A stretch of DNA of 64,000 nucleotides from Paenibacillus zeirhizosphaerae (GTDB lineage: Bacteria > Bacillota > Bacilli > Paenibacillales > Paenibacillaceae): positions 1-64,000 of the forward strand of contig NZ_JAPCKK010000018.1 of NCBI RefSeq assembly GCF_030705605.1, written 5' to 3'. The translations under genes and the position numbers were made by a program. Below the pieces are notes generated by a model. That model searched no databases. It saw nothing but the letters and a program-made list of their open reading frames with translations, and was not told where the DNA came from. Shown here one piece after another: positions 44,115 to 53,512 of the stretch; the stretch's first letter is position 1; every line of letters starts with the position of its first letter.

Positions 44115-45892
44115 TCAGTCTGCACTCCTTTCTCTTGACCAAGCTCAGGCCGGTCGGTGAGCTCCACGGAAAGGCTGGACGTGCCATGCAGCTCGAAGAT
44201 ATCCAACACGTTGCCGCCTTTCCGCAGCAGCGGCGCAGGGATATACAAAGTGCGGGTAGGTCCGGCATCCCAATAACGGCCGAGCATACAACCGTTTATA
44301 TATGCAACACCTTTGGTCCAGCCGTCTGTTTGTGCGAAGGTATCTGCCGGTTCGTCCACCTGAAATATGCCGCGGTAAAACGCGGGGCCCGTTCCGGATG
44401 AAGCTTTGGCTTCAGTCTCAATTTCCGCAAACGTCAATTGGTCGAGCTTGTCGAGCGGCAGCGGCCGGATCGTCCAATCATGCAGAAATTGATTGCCCAG
44501 CCGTACCCCCTCCGTAATCCCTTTCGGGTCCCGCAGCAAGGGCCCATAGTTAATCCGGCCCATATTTTCAACGAGAATATCAAGCTTCAAGCCCTCTGGA
44601 GGCACATCGAGCGGCAGGGTTTGCGGATTCCATCGTTCAATCGTGCCCTTATGTACCCCGTTTACGAATATAAGGGCCCTGTCCCGTACTTCCTGCAGCA
44701 CCAGCTCCATACCTGAACGCGGACCGGTAACAAACGTTGAGTAGAGAATAAATCCGTACGCCTGGCCCAATTTCTCCATCGGTTCCGGACAAGCTGTACG
44801 GACCGGAGAAGACAATTGATCCAATTGACTGAACAGCTCCGCACGCTTGGTGAGGTGTACGGTTCCGTATGAGCGCTTGGGGAGCGGCGGCGGAAGCTCA
44901 AGCGGGGGCAAACCAAGGTGCCGTTCCAATACGCTACGTACCGCATAAAATTTCTCCGTCGGTTCGCCGTCTTCGCTAAGCAGCGCGTCATAATCGTAGC
45001 TGGATACCGTAGGTTCATAACGCTGAATATGATTGGCCCCATTCATAAAACCGAAATTTGTCCCGCCATGAAACATGTAAAGGTTTACGGATGCCCCAAG
45101 CTCCAGCATAGCTTCCAGCTCTTCTGCGATTTCAACCGCTGGCCGGACTTGATGCGGCTCCATCCAATGGTCAAACCAGCCGTTCCAAAATTCCATGCAC
45201 ATGAGCGGACCGTCGGGCTGGTATTCGCGCAGCTTGGCGAACGCCTCTTTCGCACGGGTGCCAAAATTAACAGTGGCCAGCACACCATCGATCGTGCCTC
45301 CTTGCAGCATATGATCCTCCGGTCCGTCCGAGGTAAACAGCAGCACGTCGATGCCCCGGCAGCGCAGCGCATCACGAATGTATTCGAGATAGGCCTTGTC
45401 ATTGCCAAAGCTGCCGTATTCGTTCTCAATCTGCACGGCAATGATAGGCCCGCCGTTCGTGCATAGCAGCGGCTGCAGCCTGGACAGCAGCTCGTCGTAA
45501 TAAGCATCCACCTTTGCCAAATACGCCCTATTGAAGCACCGCAGCCGCATATTGGCATCCGCCAGCAGCCAGGCCGGCAGACCACCGAACTCCCATTCCG
45601 CGCATATATACGGGCTGGGCCGCACAATGACATGCAGCCCTAGCGAGCCGGCAAGCCGGATAAAGCTTTCCACATCAGCCATGCCGTCGAACCGGAAGCA
45701 GCCTTCCTCCGGCTCATGCACATTCCAGGCAATATAGGTTTCCACCGTATTCAAGCCGCACGCCTGCAGCTTCAGCAGCCGATCCCGCCAGTATTCCGGC
45801 ACGATGCGGAAATAATGCACCGCACCGGACAAGATTTGCAGCGGTTTTTCCCCATAAACAAACTGATCTCCACGGATTTCAAGCACCGGCAT
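44111..45892 (-). CDS. GH35 beta-galactosidase
   Basis: This 593-residue glycosidase has a GH35 TIM barrel in the first 325 residues. The acid/base glutamate is E158 in VQIENEYGSFGN and the nucleophile is E234 in LMCMEFWNGWFDHW. The GGTNFGFMNGAN stretch is typical of the family. C-terminal beta-galactosidase jelly-roll domains follow (RDRALIFVNGVHKGTIE, VAYINGCMLGRYWDAGPTRTLY). It removes terminal beta-galactose. There is no signal peptide, so it acts in the cytoplasm on imported glycans. ATG 45892 has GGGG nearby; a GTG three codons earlier is possible. Confidence 0.94.
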   Translation of the reverse strand: MPVLEIRGDQFVYGEKPLQILSGAVHYFRIVPEYWRDRLLKLQACGLNTVETYIAWNVHEPEEGCFRFDGMADVESFIRLAGSLGLHVIVRPSPYICAEWEFGGLPAWLLADANMRLRCFNRAYLAKVDAYYDELLSRLQPLLCTNGGPIIAVQIENEYGSFGNDKAYLEYIRDALRCRGIDVLLFTSDGPEDHMLQGGTIDGVLATVNFGTRAKEAFAKLREYQPDGPLMCMEFWNGWFDHWMEPHQVRPAVEIAEELEAMLELGASVNLYMFHGGTNFGFMNGANHIQRYEPTVSSYDYDALLSEDGEPTEKFYAVRSVLERHLGLPPLELPPPLPKRSYGTVHLTKRAELFSQLDQLSSPVRTACPEPMEKLGQAYGFILYSTFVTGPRSGMELVLQEVRDRALIFVNGVHKGTIERWNPQTLPLDVPPEGLKLDILVENMGRINYGPLLRDPKGITEGVRLGNQFLHDWTIRPLPLDKLDQLTFAEIETEAKASSGTGPAFYRGIFQVDEPADTFAQTDGWTKGVAYINGCMLGRYWDAGPTRTLYIPAPLLRKGGNVLDIFELHGTSSLSVELTDRPELGQEKGVQTE

Positions 45893-45930
45893 TTTTTGCA
45901 CCCCGTTTCTGTAGTGGCCTTGAACCTTTT

Positions 45931-46791
45931 TTAACCCTTCACGCCTCCAAGCATCATGCCGTCCGTAAGCCTTTTCTGCAGCAGCGTATAAATGACAATC
46001 GTCGGGACAAGCACAATGACAAGACCCGCAAACAAGGAACCCCAGTCCGTTGCATACTGTTGAATTTGCATGAGGTTGGCAAGCCCGATCGGAATCGTCT
46101 TCTTTGCGTCGTCCGTAATGAGCGTGAGCGCCAGCACATATTCATTCCAGAAATCAAAGAAGCTGAAGACGATCAGCGTTACGAGCGCCGGGCGTGTCAT
46201 GGGCATAATAATCCGGAACAAGGTTGCGAAATATCCGCATCCGTCAATCATCGCCGCCTCCTCGAAATCATGCGGGATCGACTTCATAAAGCCGATCAGC
46301 AGGTATACGGAAAACGGCAGGCTGCCCGTAGCATAAACGGCACTCAGCCAAAATCGGTTGTCCAGCATATTCAGATTGTTCATCAGAATGAACAAAGGCA
46401 CGATAATATACACTCCGCCGATAAATAATCCCGCCATATAGACATTGGTGATGAACCCCCGGCCCCGAAAGGCCATCCGGCCAAGCACATAAGCGGTAGG
46501 TACGGCCATGATAAGCAGGAACAGCATGGAAATGATGACGACAAAGACGGAATTCAGCATATAATCGCCCATGCGTGCCGTAGTGAATGCACGGACATAA
46601 TTGTCCCAATTCAGCGAAGCAGGCAGCGTCCATGGGCTTTCCATCACCTCCTCGTTCGTCTTAAAGGAAGCTAGCACATTCCAGAACAGGGGATAGACGA
46701 CCACGAGTGACTGTACGATGAGAAAAACACGCAGCAATAAACGCCCGGCAAAGCTAAGGGAACGGCCCGCCGTAGAGAATAGCCCCGGCAT
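45931..46791 (-). CDS. carbohydrate ABC transporter permease, MalG-like (CUT1)
   Basis: This 286-residue permease has six membrane segments. The EAA loop around residues 185-205 (DFEEAAMIDGCGYFATLFRIIMPM) and C-terminal LTDGMMLGGVKG are typical of the second CUT1 permease. It forms the import channel with the permease encoded just upstream (no spacing). No ATPase gene is present, so it probably uses a shared MsmK-type ATPase encoded elsewhere, as is usual for Firmicute CUT1 systems. Confidence 0.93.
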   Translation of the reverse strand: MPGLFSTAGRSLSFAGRLLLRVFLIVQSLVVVYPLFWNVLASFKTNEEVMESPWTLPASLNWDNYVRAFTTARMGDYMLNSVFVVIISMLFLLIMAVPTAYVLGRMAFRGRGFITNVYMAGLFIGGVYIIVPLFILMNNLNMLDNRFWLSAVYATGSLPFSVYLLIGFMKSIPHDFEEAAMIDGCGYFATLFRIIMPMTRPALVTLIVFSFFDFWNEYVLALTLITDDAKKTIPIGLANLMQIQQYATDWGSLFAGLVIVLVPTIVIYTLLQKRLTDGMMLGGVKG

Positions 46792-47676
46792 CTAATTCAC
46801 CCTCCTCTCGGTCAATCTGTTGCTGATCAGTGCCAGCAGAAGCGACAGTACAAAAATCACAACGCCGATCGCCATCGCATAACCGAAGTTGGAATTCGTA
46901 AATGCCTGGCTGTATAAGTAGGTCATTACAACCTCCGAGTGGCGGTCCGGGCCACCGGCCGTCATGATCGACACAACGACAAAGGATATCGTCAGTACCC
47001 CGTTAATGCTGAATACGATGGTGACACGAATAATTTCCCACAGCATCGGTATAGTAATGTGCCAGAATTGCTGAATGGGCGTGGCCCCGTCAATGCTGGC
47101 TGCTTCGTACAAATCGGGTGAAATGCCGTCGATGCCCGCCATATACATCACCATGTAATAACCGGCCGCTTGCCAGACAAGTGTAATCGCAAGCGCCCAC
47201 AATACGGTCCGCTGATCGCCCAGCCAGGCCATTGCCCAATCCCCAAGCCCGAGCAGTTCAAGACCAGAATTGACAAAGCCAATCGTAGGGTGATAGATGA
47301 ACGACCATAATATCGCGATGACGACAAAAGACAGCACGCTCGGAAAGAAAAACAGCGTCCGGTATAGCCCGCGTTCCTTCAGCCTGGACCGGGTCAATAT
47401 CGAAGCATTGATGAGTGCAATCAGGATCGTAAAGACAGGTACAACGAGCATAAGAAAACCCGTATTGCGCAGCGAAAGCAGAAAGACATCATCCTGGAAC
47501 AGATCCGTGAAGTTTTTGAGGCCGATAAACTTTGGCTCGTCACCGATCCCTGTCCATAGAAACAGCGATTTTTCAAACACCTGAATCGTCGGATACACTT
47601 TAAACAACGCGAAGATCACTAGGCCCGGAATGAGGCAGGCTGCGATGAACAGCCGCCTTCTTATTTTCATATTCAT
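46792..47676 (-). CDS. carbohydrate ABC transporter permease, MalF/UgpA-like (CUT1)
   Basis: This 294-residue permease has six membrane segments and the EAA loop LYEAASIDGATPIQQFWHITIPML around residues 190-213. Its start overlaps the binding-protein stop codon (ATGA), and the second permease follows directly. The start MNMKIRRRLFIAACLI gives a short cytoplasmic tail. Confidence 0.93.
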   Translation of the reverse strand: MNMKIRRRLFIAACLIPGLVIFALFKVYPTIQVFEKSLFLWTGIGDEPKFIGLKNFTDLFQDDVFLLSLRNTGFLMLVVPVFTILIALINASILTRSRLKERGLYRTLFFFPSVLSFVVIAILWSFIYHPTIGFVNSGLELLGLGDWAMAWLGDQRTVLWALAITLVWQAAGYYMVMYMAGIDGISPDLYEAASIDGATPIQQFWHITIPMLWEIIRVTIVFSINGVLTISFVVVSIMTAGGPDRHSEVVMTYLYSQAFTNSNFGYAMAIGVVIFVLSLLLALISNRLTERRVN

Positions 47677-49052
47677 GGTGCAAGCTCCGCCTGAATGTCG
47701 GTATAAATCTCATACAGCTTGTTACCGTATTCCTCCAGCGTCATTTGTTTGTTCATCAGGGAAGAAATCGGCGAATACACTTCTTCGCTAGGGTTATATT
47801 TGCTGCCCTTCGCTACCGGCTTAAAGGTGCCTGCCACAGCCATCATGCCGTTATCCACCGCTTTGTACACATTGTAGGTCGTTTCGGACAGGCTGCTTTT
47901 CGCCAAATCCGGCGCTCCCTTGACCGCCATAACCGCTTTTGATTTCTCTGCGTTCAATTGCACGCTTTTATCGGTGTATACATATTTCAGGAATTCTTTA
48001 GCCAGCTCCGGGTTTTTCGCCTTCGCCGGGATTACCATCTGCTCGACGTTGGTCAACGCCAATACCGGGTCACCCGATTTGAACGCTGGTACACCAAGAA
48101 ATCCAAATTGGAAGCCGTCTTCCCGCGGTGCATCCTTCATCTCATCTTCGAACCACGTGCCGTTCGGAATGAACATCGCCTGCCCCTGCATGAACGCCGT
48201 CTGCGCCTGGGTATGATTGAGCGCGACCGTTCCTTTCATCAGCGCATTATCCTCACCCGCAATGCGTTCAAGATTGCCCCAGACGGTGGCGAACGCTTCG
48301 CTTTTCCAAAACTCGGGATCGTAGTTGAAAAATTGGTCCAGCGCTTCCTGACCACCTACACTGTAAATTGCGGGCACAATCATTTCCTCCAGATAACCCG
48401 GATACAGCCCCTGATACGTGAAGAGTGCGCGATTATTCTCCTTCGCGGTGGCGTTCAGTTGGAACCATTCGTCCCAGGTTGCCGGCGCTTGAATGCCCTT
48501 GTCATCCAACAGTGCTTTATTGTACCAAAGCCCCATCACGCCGTAGTTGAATGGTGCCAGATGAATTTTGCCATCACCGTAAGGCGAAATGGATGGTGAT
48601 TCGAGCACGCCAGGCAAAATTTTCTCCTTCAAGGCCTGCCCGCCTTCCTCGGCCGGTTCGTTAAACAGCGCTGTCAGATCCAGCAGTGCATGGTCTTTAA
48701 TCAGACCGTCCAGGATGGGCGTGTTATCACTTCCGGATATGTACATGAAGTCAGGCGGATTGCCGGCAACAATTTTCGGCCTTACGATATCAGCGATCTT
48801 GGGACTTGCGGTGATCTTGATTTTGGTGCCCGGATAATCGGCCATAAAGCTTTCCGCTATGCCATCCCAATACTCGCGTCCGTAACCACCCTGGAACACG
48901 GCGACATCCAGCTCCATATTTTCAAATGCCTGCCCTTCTCCAGATGTCTCACCCGCATTCGAGCTTTCATTGCTGCTTGTGCCACAGCCCGCCAGTATCG
49001 AAGCTCCCAGAACCGAAGCACAAACGGCCTTCCACCATTTTCTTTGTCTCAC
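47673..49052 (-). CDS. carbohydrate ABC transporter substrate-binding lipoprotein
   Basis: This 459-residue type-1 sugar-binding protein has a lipoprotein signal peptide ending in ASILAGCGTS. GTG 49052 is chosen as start because AGGGGG is eight bases upstream and it gives a standard short signal peptide. A longer frame to 49130 has no ribosome site. It captures oligosaccharides for the CUT1 permeases that follow. It is the first gene after the YesMN-like system, separated by 203 bases that carry its own promoter, so activation by that response regulator is likely. Confidence 0.92.
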   Translation of the reverse strand: MRQRKWWKAVCASVLGASILAGCGTSSNESSNAGETSGEGQAFENMELDVAVFQGGYGREYWDGIAESFMADYPGTKIKITASPKIADIVRPKIVAGNPPDFMYISGSDNTPILDGLIKDHALLDLTALFNEPAEEGGQALKEKILPGVLESPSISPYGDGKIHLAPFNYGVMGLWYNKALLDDKGIQAPATWDEWFQLNATAKENNRALFTYQGLYPGYLEEMIVPAIYSVGGQEALDQFFNYDPEFWKSEAFATVWGNLERIAGEDNALMKGTVALNHTQAQTAFMQGQAMFIPNGTWFEDEMKDAPREDGFQFGFLGVPAFKSGDPVLALTNVEQMVIPAKAKNPELAKEFLKYVYTDKSVQLNAEKSKAVMAVKGAPDLAKSSLSETTYNVYKAVDNGMMAVAGTFKPVAKGSKYNPSEEVYSPISSLMNKQMTLEEYGNKLYEIYTDIQAELAP

Positions 49053-49094
49053 TCGAACATCCCCCTTGGTTGCTGTGTGGTAAAGATTACTGAG

Positions 49095-49123
49095 ATTATA
49101 GCAACAGCAGGAGACCCGCAAAA
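49095..49123 (-). promoter_or_regulatory. promoter of the glycan importer/hydrolase genes
   Basis: On the minus strand a perfect TATAAT is preceded at 17 bases by a poor -35 box (TTTTGC). A weak -35 box fits dependence on an activator such as the neighbouring AraC-type response regulator. Confidence 0.45.
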
Positions 49124-49255
49124 TAAACAAAAAGCATGAAGTTTATGGACGATTCCATAAAGCAACATGCCTTGTCATGCAAAATCATAAAATTGTACAG
49201 TTTCTTCTTAAAATCATCCAGTTGTTCTTCAGCAAATGTAACACGGAATATTGCG

Positions 49256-50866
49256 TCACTGTTGTTTCACTTTTTTGGGCGAGATGCCGAACCGCTTCTT
49301 GAACAGCCGGTTAAAGTAAAATGGATCATGGATGCCAACCTCAAACGAGGCTTGTTTTACCAGATACCGGCCCGAAGCGAGCAGCTCATACGCTTTTTTC
49401 ATCCGTATCTCATTCAGTTGGGCGACGATACCGCGCCCCGTTTCAGCCTTGAACAGTTGACATAGGTAAGGCTCCGACAAACCGACATGCGCAGCAACAT
49501 CACCAATCGACACACGGTCTGCATAATGTGCTTCAAGATACAGCAGCGCTGCGCGCACCTCCGTCCGCAGCAGGGGATACGGCTCCCGGTCCTCGTCTGC
49601 AAGTACGGCAATCTCGGCGGCCAATTCGCCAACAGCCTGCTTTAGCTCTTGATCCGATGCGGCGTCCTCCACACGCTTCAGCCACGGCGAGGCGTCCAGC
49701 TCTTCCCGGCAGCGAAGCTCCGCTGCATTCACCGCGCTCCAAATGCCGCCATTCAACACACGCTTCAATGCAAAAGGATGCAGCCAACAAGCCGCAGCGG
49801 CATCAATAAGCCGATAAGCAGCATAAGCCCAGCGCTCAATCTCTGTCTGCGACGGACCCGGAACGGTGTCGTGCAGCAGTGCTTCCGCTTTCCGGAATTC
49901 CTCATCTCCTGCGTTTACGGTCGGCCTGTCAGACGGAATTCCTCCTTCCCCAAGCGCTTTATAGAACAGCACAGGCTCTGTCCCCCGCAGCCGCAGCAGT
50001 TCTTTAATCAGCCCTTCCCGATTGGATGCCGGCGCTGCATAAACGACATGGACAGGTACGCCATGATACATGGCTGTCAGACTGATCAGACGGACAGCCG
50101 ATTCACGCGGGTCTATTGCGGATGCGCCGTCAGGATAGGCCACTGCAAGGATAAAGCGAAGCTCCGCAGTCTGTACCGCATACGCCCAACTGCTGCCTGT
50201 GAACAGGGCTGAAGCAAGCGTTTCCAGAGCTTGATCAAAATCTCTTGCCCGCCGCTGCTGTTCATCATCCGAGATTCGAACAATAAACAAATAGATACGC
50301 ATCGCTTCTCCAGTGAAGCAGACGCACTCTTCCTCCCTGCTATCTCTCCTATCCGCATCACCTGCAAGAGCCTCAACCTCCCTGTCCAGTACAGCAAGCG
50401 CAGCACGTATCGCTCTTGCGTCATTGTGCGGCTGAGCCGGTATAGATTCTGCGGCGTTAACCAGCCGCTTTGGCCGTTCCGATCGCCGCTCGTCCAGCCT
50501 GTCTTTCATTTCACCCAGCACTTTCATAAAATTATCGGTTTTGAGCGTCAGCTTTAATAAATAATCGTAAGCGCCTTGCTTTAAAGCCTCTCTGACAAGC
50601 TCGAAATCGTTATAGTTGCTCAGTACAAGCGTCTCTCCATCAAAACCCGCGGCCTTCATTCGTTTAATCAGCTCGATGCCGTCCATTTCGGGCATTTTAA
50701 TATCCGTAATCACAATGTCCGCGCCTGTCCGGCTCAGCATTTCCATCGCATTTTTCCCGTTCGATGCGGCACCGGCATAGGTGAAATCGCTGCCATCCCA
50801 GCGGATTAATGATTTTACGGCCTGTCGTACAATGATTTCATCATCGATGATGAGTACTTTATACAC
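49256..50866 (-). CDS. AraC-type response regulator, YesN family
   Basis: This 536-residue protein has a receiver domain (residues 1-125, phospho-acceptor D55 in IVITDIKMPEMDG). A long linker domain and a C-terminal AraC double helix-turn-helix (about residues 435-536, VSIGDVAAHVGLSEPYLCQLF and YFNRLFKKRFGISPKKVK) follow. YesN-type regulators activate nearby carbohydrate-uptake genes when their partner kinase senses extracellular glycan. Its start overlaps the kinase gene end by eight bases. Confidence 0.93.
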   Translation of the reverse strand: MYKVLIIDDEIIVRQAVKSLIRWDGSDFTYAGAASNGKNAMEMLSRTGADIVITDIKMPEMDGIELIKRMKAAGFDGETLVLSNYNDFELVREALKQGAYDYLLKLTLKTDNFMKVLGEMKDRLDERRSERPKRLVNAAESIPAQPHNDARAIRAALAVLDREVEALAGDADRRDSREEECVCFTGEAMRIYLFIVRISDDEQQRRARDFDQALETLASALFTGSSWAYAVQTAELRFILAVAYPDGASAIDPRESAVRLISLTAMYHGVPVHVVYAAPASNREGLIKELLRLRGTEPVLFYKALGEGGIPSDRPTVNAGDEEFRKAEALLHDTVPGPSQTEIERWAYAAYRLIDAAAACWLHPFALKRVLNGGIWSAVNAAELRCREELDASPWLKRVEDAASDQELKQAVGELAAEIAVLADEDREPYPLLRTEVRAALLYLEAHYADRVSIGDVAAHVGLSEPYLCQLFKAETGRGIVAQLNEIRMKKAYELLASGRYLVKQASFEVGIHDPFYFNRLFKKRFGISPKKVKQQ

Positions 50867-52667
50867 ATTCCCGACCTTCTTTCATCCTAATGGGTAATAA
50901 AATTTCTGTTTCGGTTCCTTTTCCGGGTTCGCTCATTGTTTTTAAGTGATAAGGAGAACCAAAATGCAGCCGAATCCGCTCGTCCACGTTGGAAATGCCG
51001 ATCCCTGACAGCTTGGCGGACGAGCTGCTCGTTGTTTGCTCCTCCTTGACGTCGAAGCCTTTGCCGTTATCCACAATCCGAATACGCATGATGGAGCCCT
51101 CCCGCCTTGCGCTGACGTGAATATCGACCCGACGGCCATCTTCCTCACCGCCATGCAGGATGGAATTTTCAACAATAGGCTGTAACATAAATTTGGGTAC
51201 CAGACAGGTAGTAATTTCGCTTCCGATTTCGCAGTCAAGGGTAAAAGAATCACCGTACCGAATACGCTGTATCGTGGCATAGTGCTGCAAATTTTCGATT
51301 TCTTTGTCCAGAGGGATCAGCTCATCCGTCACAAGAATCGTATTACGCAGCAGCTCGGACAATGATTCGAGGCCCTGTGTGACCGTGTTATGGCCGCTAA
51401 TCATCGCACTCCATTTCAATGAATTCAGCGTGTTGAACATAAAATGCGGATTAATCTGCGCCTGCAGCATCTTGAGCTCCGCCTCCCGCTTGGCCTGCTG
51501 CTCCGACTCCACCTGATAAATAAGCTGCTTAAGCTGCTCAACCATGCCATTAATCGTTTCTGTCAAATTGTCCATTTCGTCAGCATAAGCCGTCCCAATG
51601 GTCGTTTCCAGCTTGCCCATACGAATACGCTTGGCGTACTGCAGCAAACTGCGCATGGGGGATTGGATGCTAAAGTAAATCCACATCGCGAGCAGACCGG
51701 ACAGGAAGAGGGTAATAAGGCAAAAAAGCACGATGCTGCCACGCATGGCCGTCAGCTCCGATATGAGAAATGAATGAGGCACAAGTCCGACCAGGTACCA
51801 GTCAGCCGCCCATATATACGAGCTCGTAACAAGCGTCTTTCTGCCTTCAACATCAGCATAAAAAGGCCGCAGCCCCTCCTGCAAATCCTTGGACCGAATC
51901 CGGTCAAACACAGCCTGTTTGGCAAAGAACGAGCCTTGCTGGATGTCCTGAGCGACAGAGGAGACGATCATGCCGTTCGCATCCGAAATATAAATGCGGC
52001 TTCCTTCGCCAAGATCGACGAAACGGTAAATGTTTCTGGAGAAAACCTTTTCATCGATCAAAATGATTAAATAGCCCAGTTGGCGGTTTAAATTATGCTC
52101 GGAATAAATTTTGCGGCTCAGCGCAATTCTATTCGAGCCGCGGTCTGTGCGGAGATAAGTCCAATATGCATTTCCGGGCGAATCGTTAACCGCCTTGAGC
52201 ATGTCCGGCAAATTTTTGGAATAGGAATCATAACCCAGATCGAAAAATGTCTCCCCGCTGCTCGTAAGCACAAGCACGTTGGCGAGGTTGCTGATTCGAA
52301 AGATTTGCTCGCCCAGCTCGTCGCCGATTCGCTTCTGCATGGCGTTTTTCTCGTAATCGGTCATCGTGGCGTAACTCGGCAGGTTGGTTTGAATTAACGA
52401 ATTCATAATAATCGTTTCGCTTAATGTCTCGTATTGCTCAAGCTCGCGGGAAGCATTCTGAGTGAGCTCATCCAGGATTTGCGTTGAGGAGGCGCTGATT
52501 TTTTCCGAAATGGCGGCTTCATACTTCATATTGGAAAACAAAGCTACAATGACAACAGGCAACAGCGAGGTGATCAGGAAAGCGATCAGCAGCCTGTTTT
52601 TAATCGAAAGCCGCCGCAGGGCAAACAGAGGGTTGGATCTAAACGGAATGCGATATCGCCGGAGCAT
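50859..52667 (-). CDS. sensor histidine kinase, YesM family
   Basis: This 602-residue membrane kinase has two membrane segments (about residues 27-47 and 312-335) around a dCache-like extracellular sensor. A HAMP domain, the His_kinase box with the phospho-histidine in QINPHFMFNTLNSLKW (about residue 415) and an ATPase domain with DNGKGFD and GIGISNVDERIRL follow. It likely senses a glycan or the loaded binding protein and signals to the YesN-like partner. AAAAGGTGAAC precedes the ATG. Confidence 0.93.
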   Translation of the reverse strand: MLRRYRIPFRSNPLFALRRLSIKNRLLIAFLITSLLPVVIVALFSNMKYEAAISEKISASSTQILDELTQNASRELEQYETLSETIIMNSLIQTNLPSYATMTDYEKNAMQKRIGDELGEQIFRISNLANVLVLTSSGETFFDLGYDSYSKNLPDMLKAVNDSPGNAYWTYLRTDRGSNRIALSRKIYSEHNLNRQLGYLIILIDEKVFSRNIYRFVDLGEGSRIYISDANGMIVSSVAQDIQQGSFFAKQAVFDRIRSKDLQEGLRPFYADVEGRKTLVTSSYIWAADWYLVGLVPHSFLISELTAMRGSIVLFCLITLFLSGLLAMWIYFSIQSPMRSLLQYAKRIRMGKLETTIGTAYADEMDNLTETINGMVEQLKQLIYQVESEQQAKREAELKMLQAQINPHFMFNTLNSLKWSAMISGHNTVTQGLESLSELLRNTILVTDELIPLDKEIENLQHYATIQRIRYGDSFTLDCEIGSEITTCLVPKFMLQPIVENSILHGGEEDGRRVDIHVSARREGSIMRIRIVDNGKGFDVKEEQTTSSSSAKLSGIGISNVDERIRLHFGSPYHLKTMSEPGKGTETEILLPIRMKEGRECV

Positions 52668-52705
52668 AGGGGTTCACCTTTTCCGTCCTGGATATTTTTC
52701 TTGAA

Positions 52706-52727
52706 CGTTAACAATACGTTAACAATA
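52706..52727. repeat. perfect 11-bp tandem direct repeat before the YesM gene
   Basis: CGTTAACAATA occurs twice in a row, 40-60 bases upstream of the kinase start codon. Two half-sites on the same helix face are what an AraC-type regulator binds, so it may be an autoregulatory site. Confidence 0.5.
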
Positions 52728-52784
52728 CTTTCAAAATTCTGCAAGCATGATGTCAATTGGGTGTTAAATTTGAGTGTTGTGGGG

Positions 52785-52895
52785 CGCTCCGGGAACGAAG
52801 CATTCCTACAATCGCTGTTGCCCCTTTGGGGCAAAGGCGACCGCTTCGCTTTTCCGGAATCGCTTCGTTCCCTCCGCTGTTGCGTGCATATTCAT
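52785..52895 (-). repeat. dispersed repeat, copy 2, with inverted-repeat core
   Basis: Positions 52785-52824 repeat 131-169 in reverse orientation. Within this copy GGGAACGAAGC (52791-52801) has a partial inverted partner CGCTTCGTTCCC (52861-52872), and CCCCTTTGGGG (52821-52831) is a small palindrome, so the element can fold. It sits in a 347-base gene-free stretch (52668-53014) between the kinase gene and an acetyltransferase gene. Confidence 0.7.
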
Positions 52896-52938
52896 ACCTA
52901 ACAACAATGATATCGCTCCCTGTGAATGGTGATATTGC

Positions 52939-52981
52939 AAAAAAGGTCAAGATCAGGAGCACTCCCCCAATTCTTGACCTG
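52939..52981 (-). terminator. terminator after the acetyltransferase pair
   Basis: AGGTCAAGA pairs with TCTTGACCT and a TTTTTTGC tail follows on the minus strand, 34 bases after the stop codon at 53015. Confidence 0.85.
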
Positions 52982-53014
52982 TAAAAAGGATGATGATCTA
53001 TCCCCTGATTTCAC

Positions 53015-53512
53015 TTATCCGATAACGTTGTATTTGTAAAACTTCTTGTCCACCTGCATGACCGGAAAATTCTCCGGCAGCGCATCAACCGGTATTTCCT
53101 GAAAGCCATTTTTCTCGTAAAACCTGTGAGCCGCCACGAACTGCAGCGTTGTTCCGAGATAGATTTCATCAACGCTCTTGGCTTCAGCCCAAGCCTTGGC
53201 ATTATTCAGGAGCAGACTTGCTGTACCAAAAACTTTTCCTCTATACTCCTGCGCCACAAACATTTTTCTTAAAGCTGTCTGACGGTTATGTATATCGAGC
53301 AGTGCCACCGTACCCACCACTTTGTCACCATGCAGGGCGACCCAAAAATTCCCTGCCCCCTTTTGATAGAAATCCTCTACATTCAACAGATCAGGCTGAT
53401 CCTCCCCGGTAATCGGGATTTGGTATTCATTTTGCTGGATATTCAGGATTAAATCCACAATTTGTGGCTGGTGCCCGCTGGAATATTCTTTTACCATGAT
53501 GATTTCCGTCAT
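53015..53512 (-). CDS. GNAT-family N-acetyltransferase
   Basis: This 165-residue protein is a GNAT acetyltransferase. The acetyl-CoA loop is seen as KMFVAQEYRGKVFGTASLLL (about residues 85-104) and the C-terminal FYEKNGFQEI motif (about 131-140) is intact. The acceptor substrate is unknown. Its start overlaps the stop codon of the preceding acetyltransferase gene (ATGA), so the two form an operon. Confidence 0.88.
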   Translation of the reverse strand: MTEIIMVKEYSSGHQPQIVDLILNIQQNEYQIPITGEDQPDLLNVEDFYQKGAGNFWVALHGDKVVGTVALLDIHNRQTALRKMFVAQEYRGKVFGTASLLLNNAKAWAEAKSVDEIYLGTTLQFVAAHRFYEKNGFQEIPVDALPENFPVMQVDKKFYKYNVIG

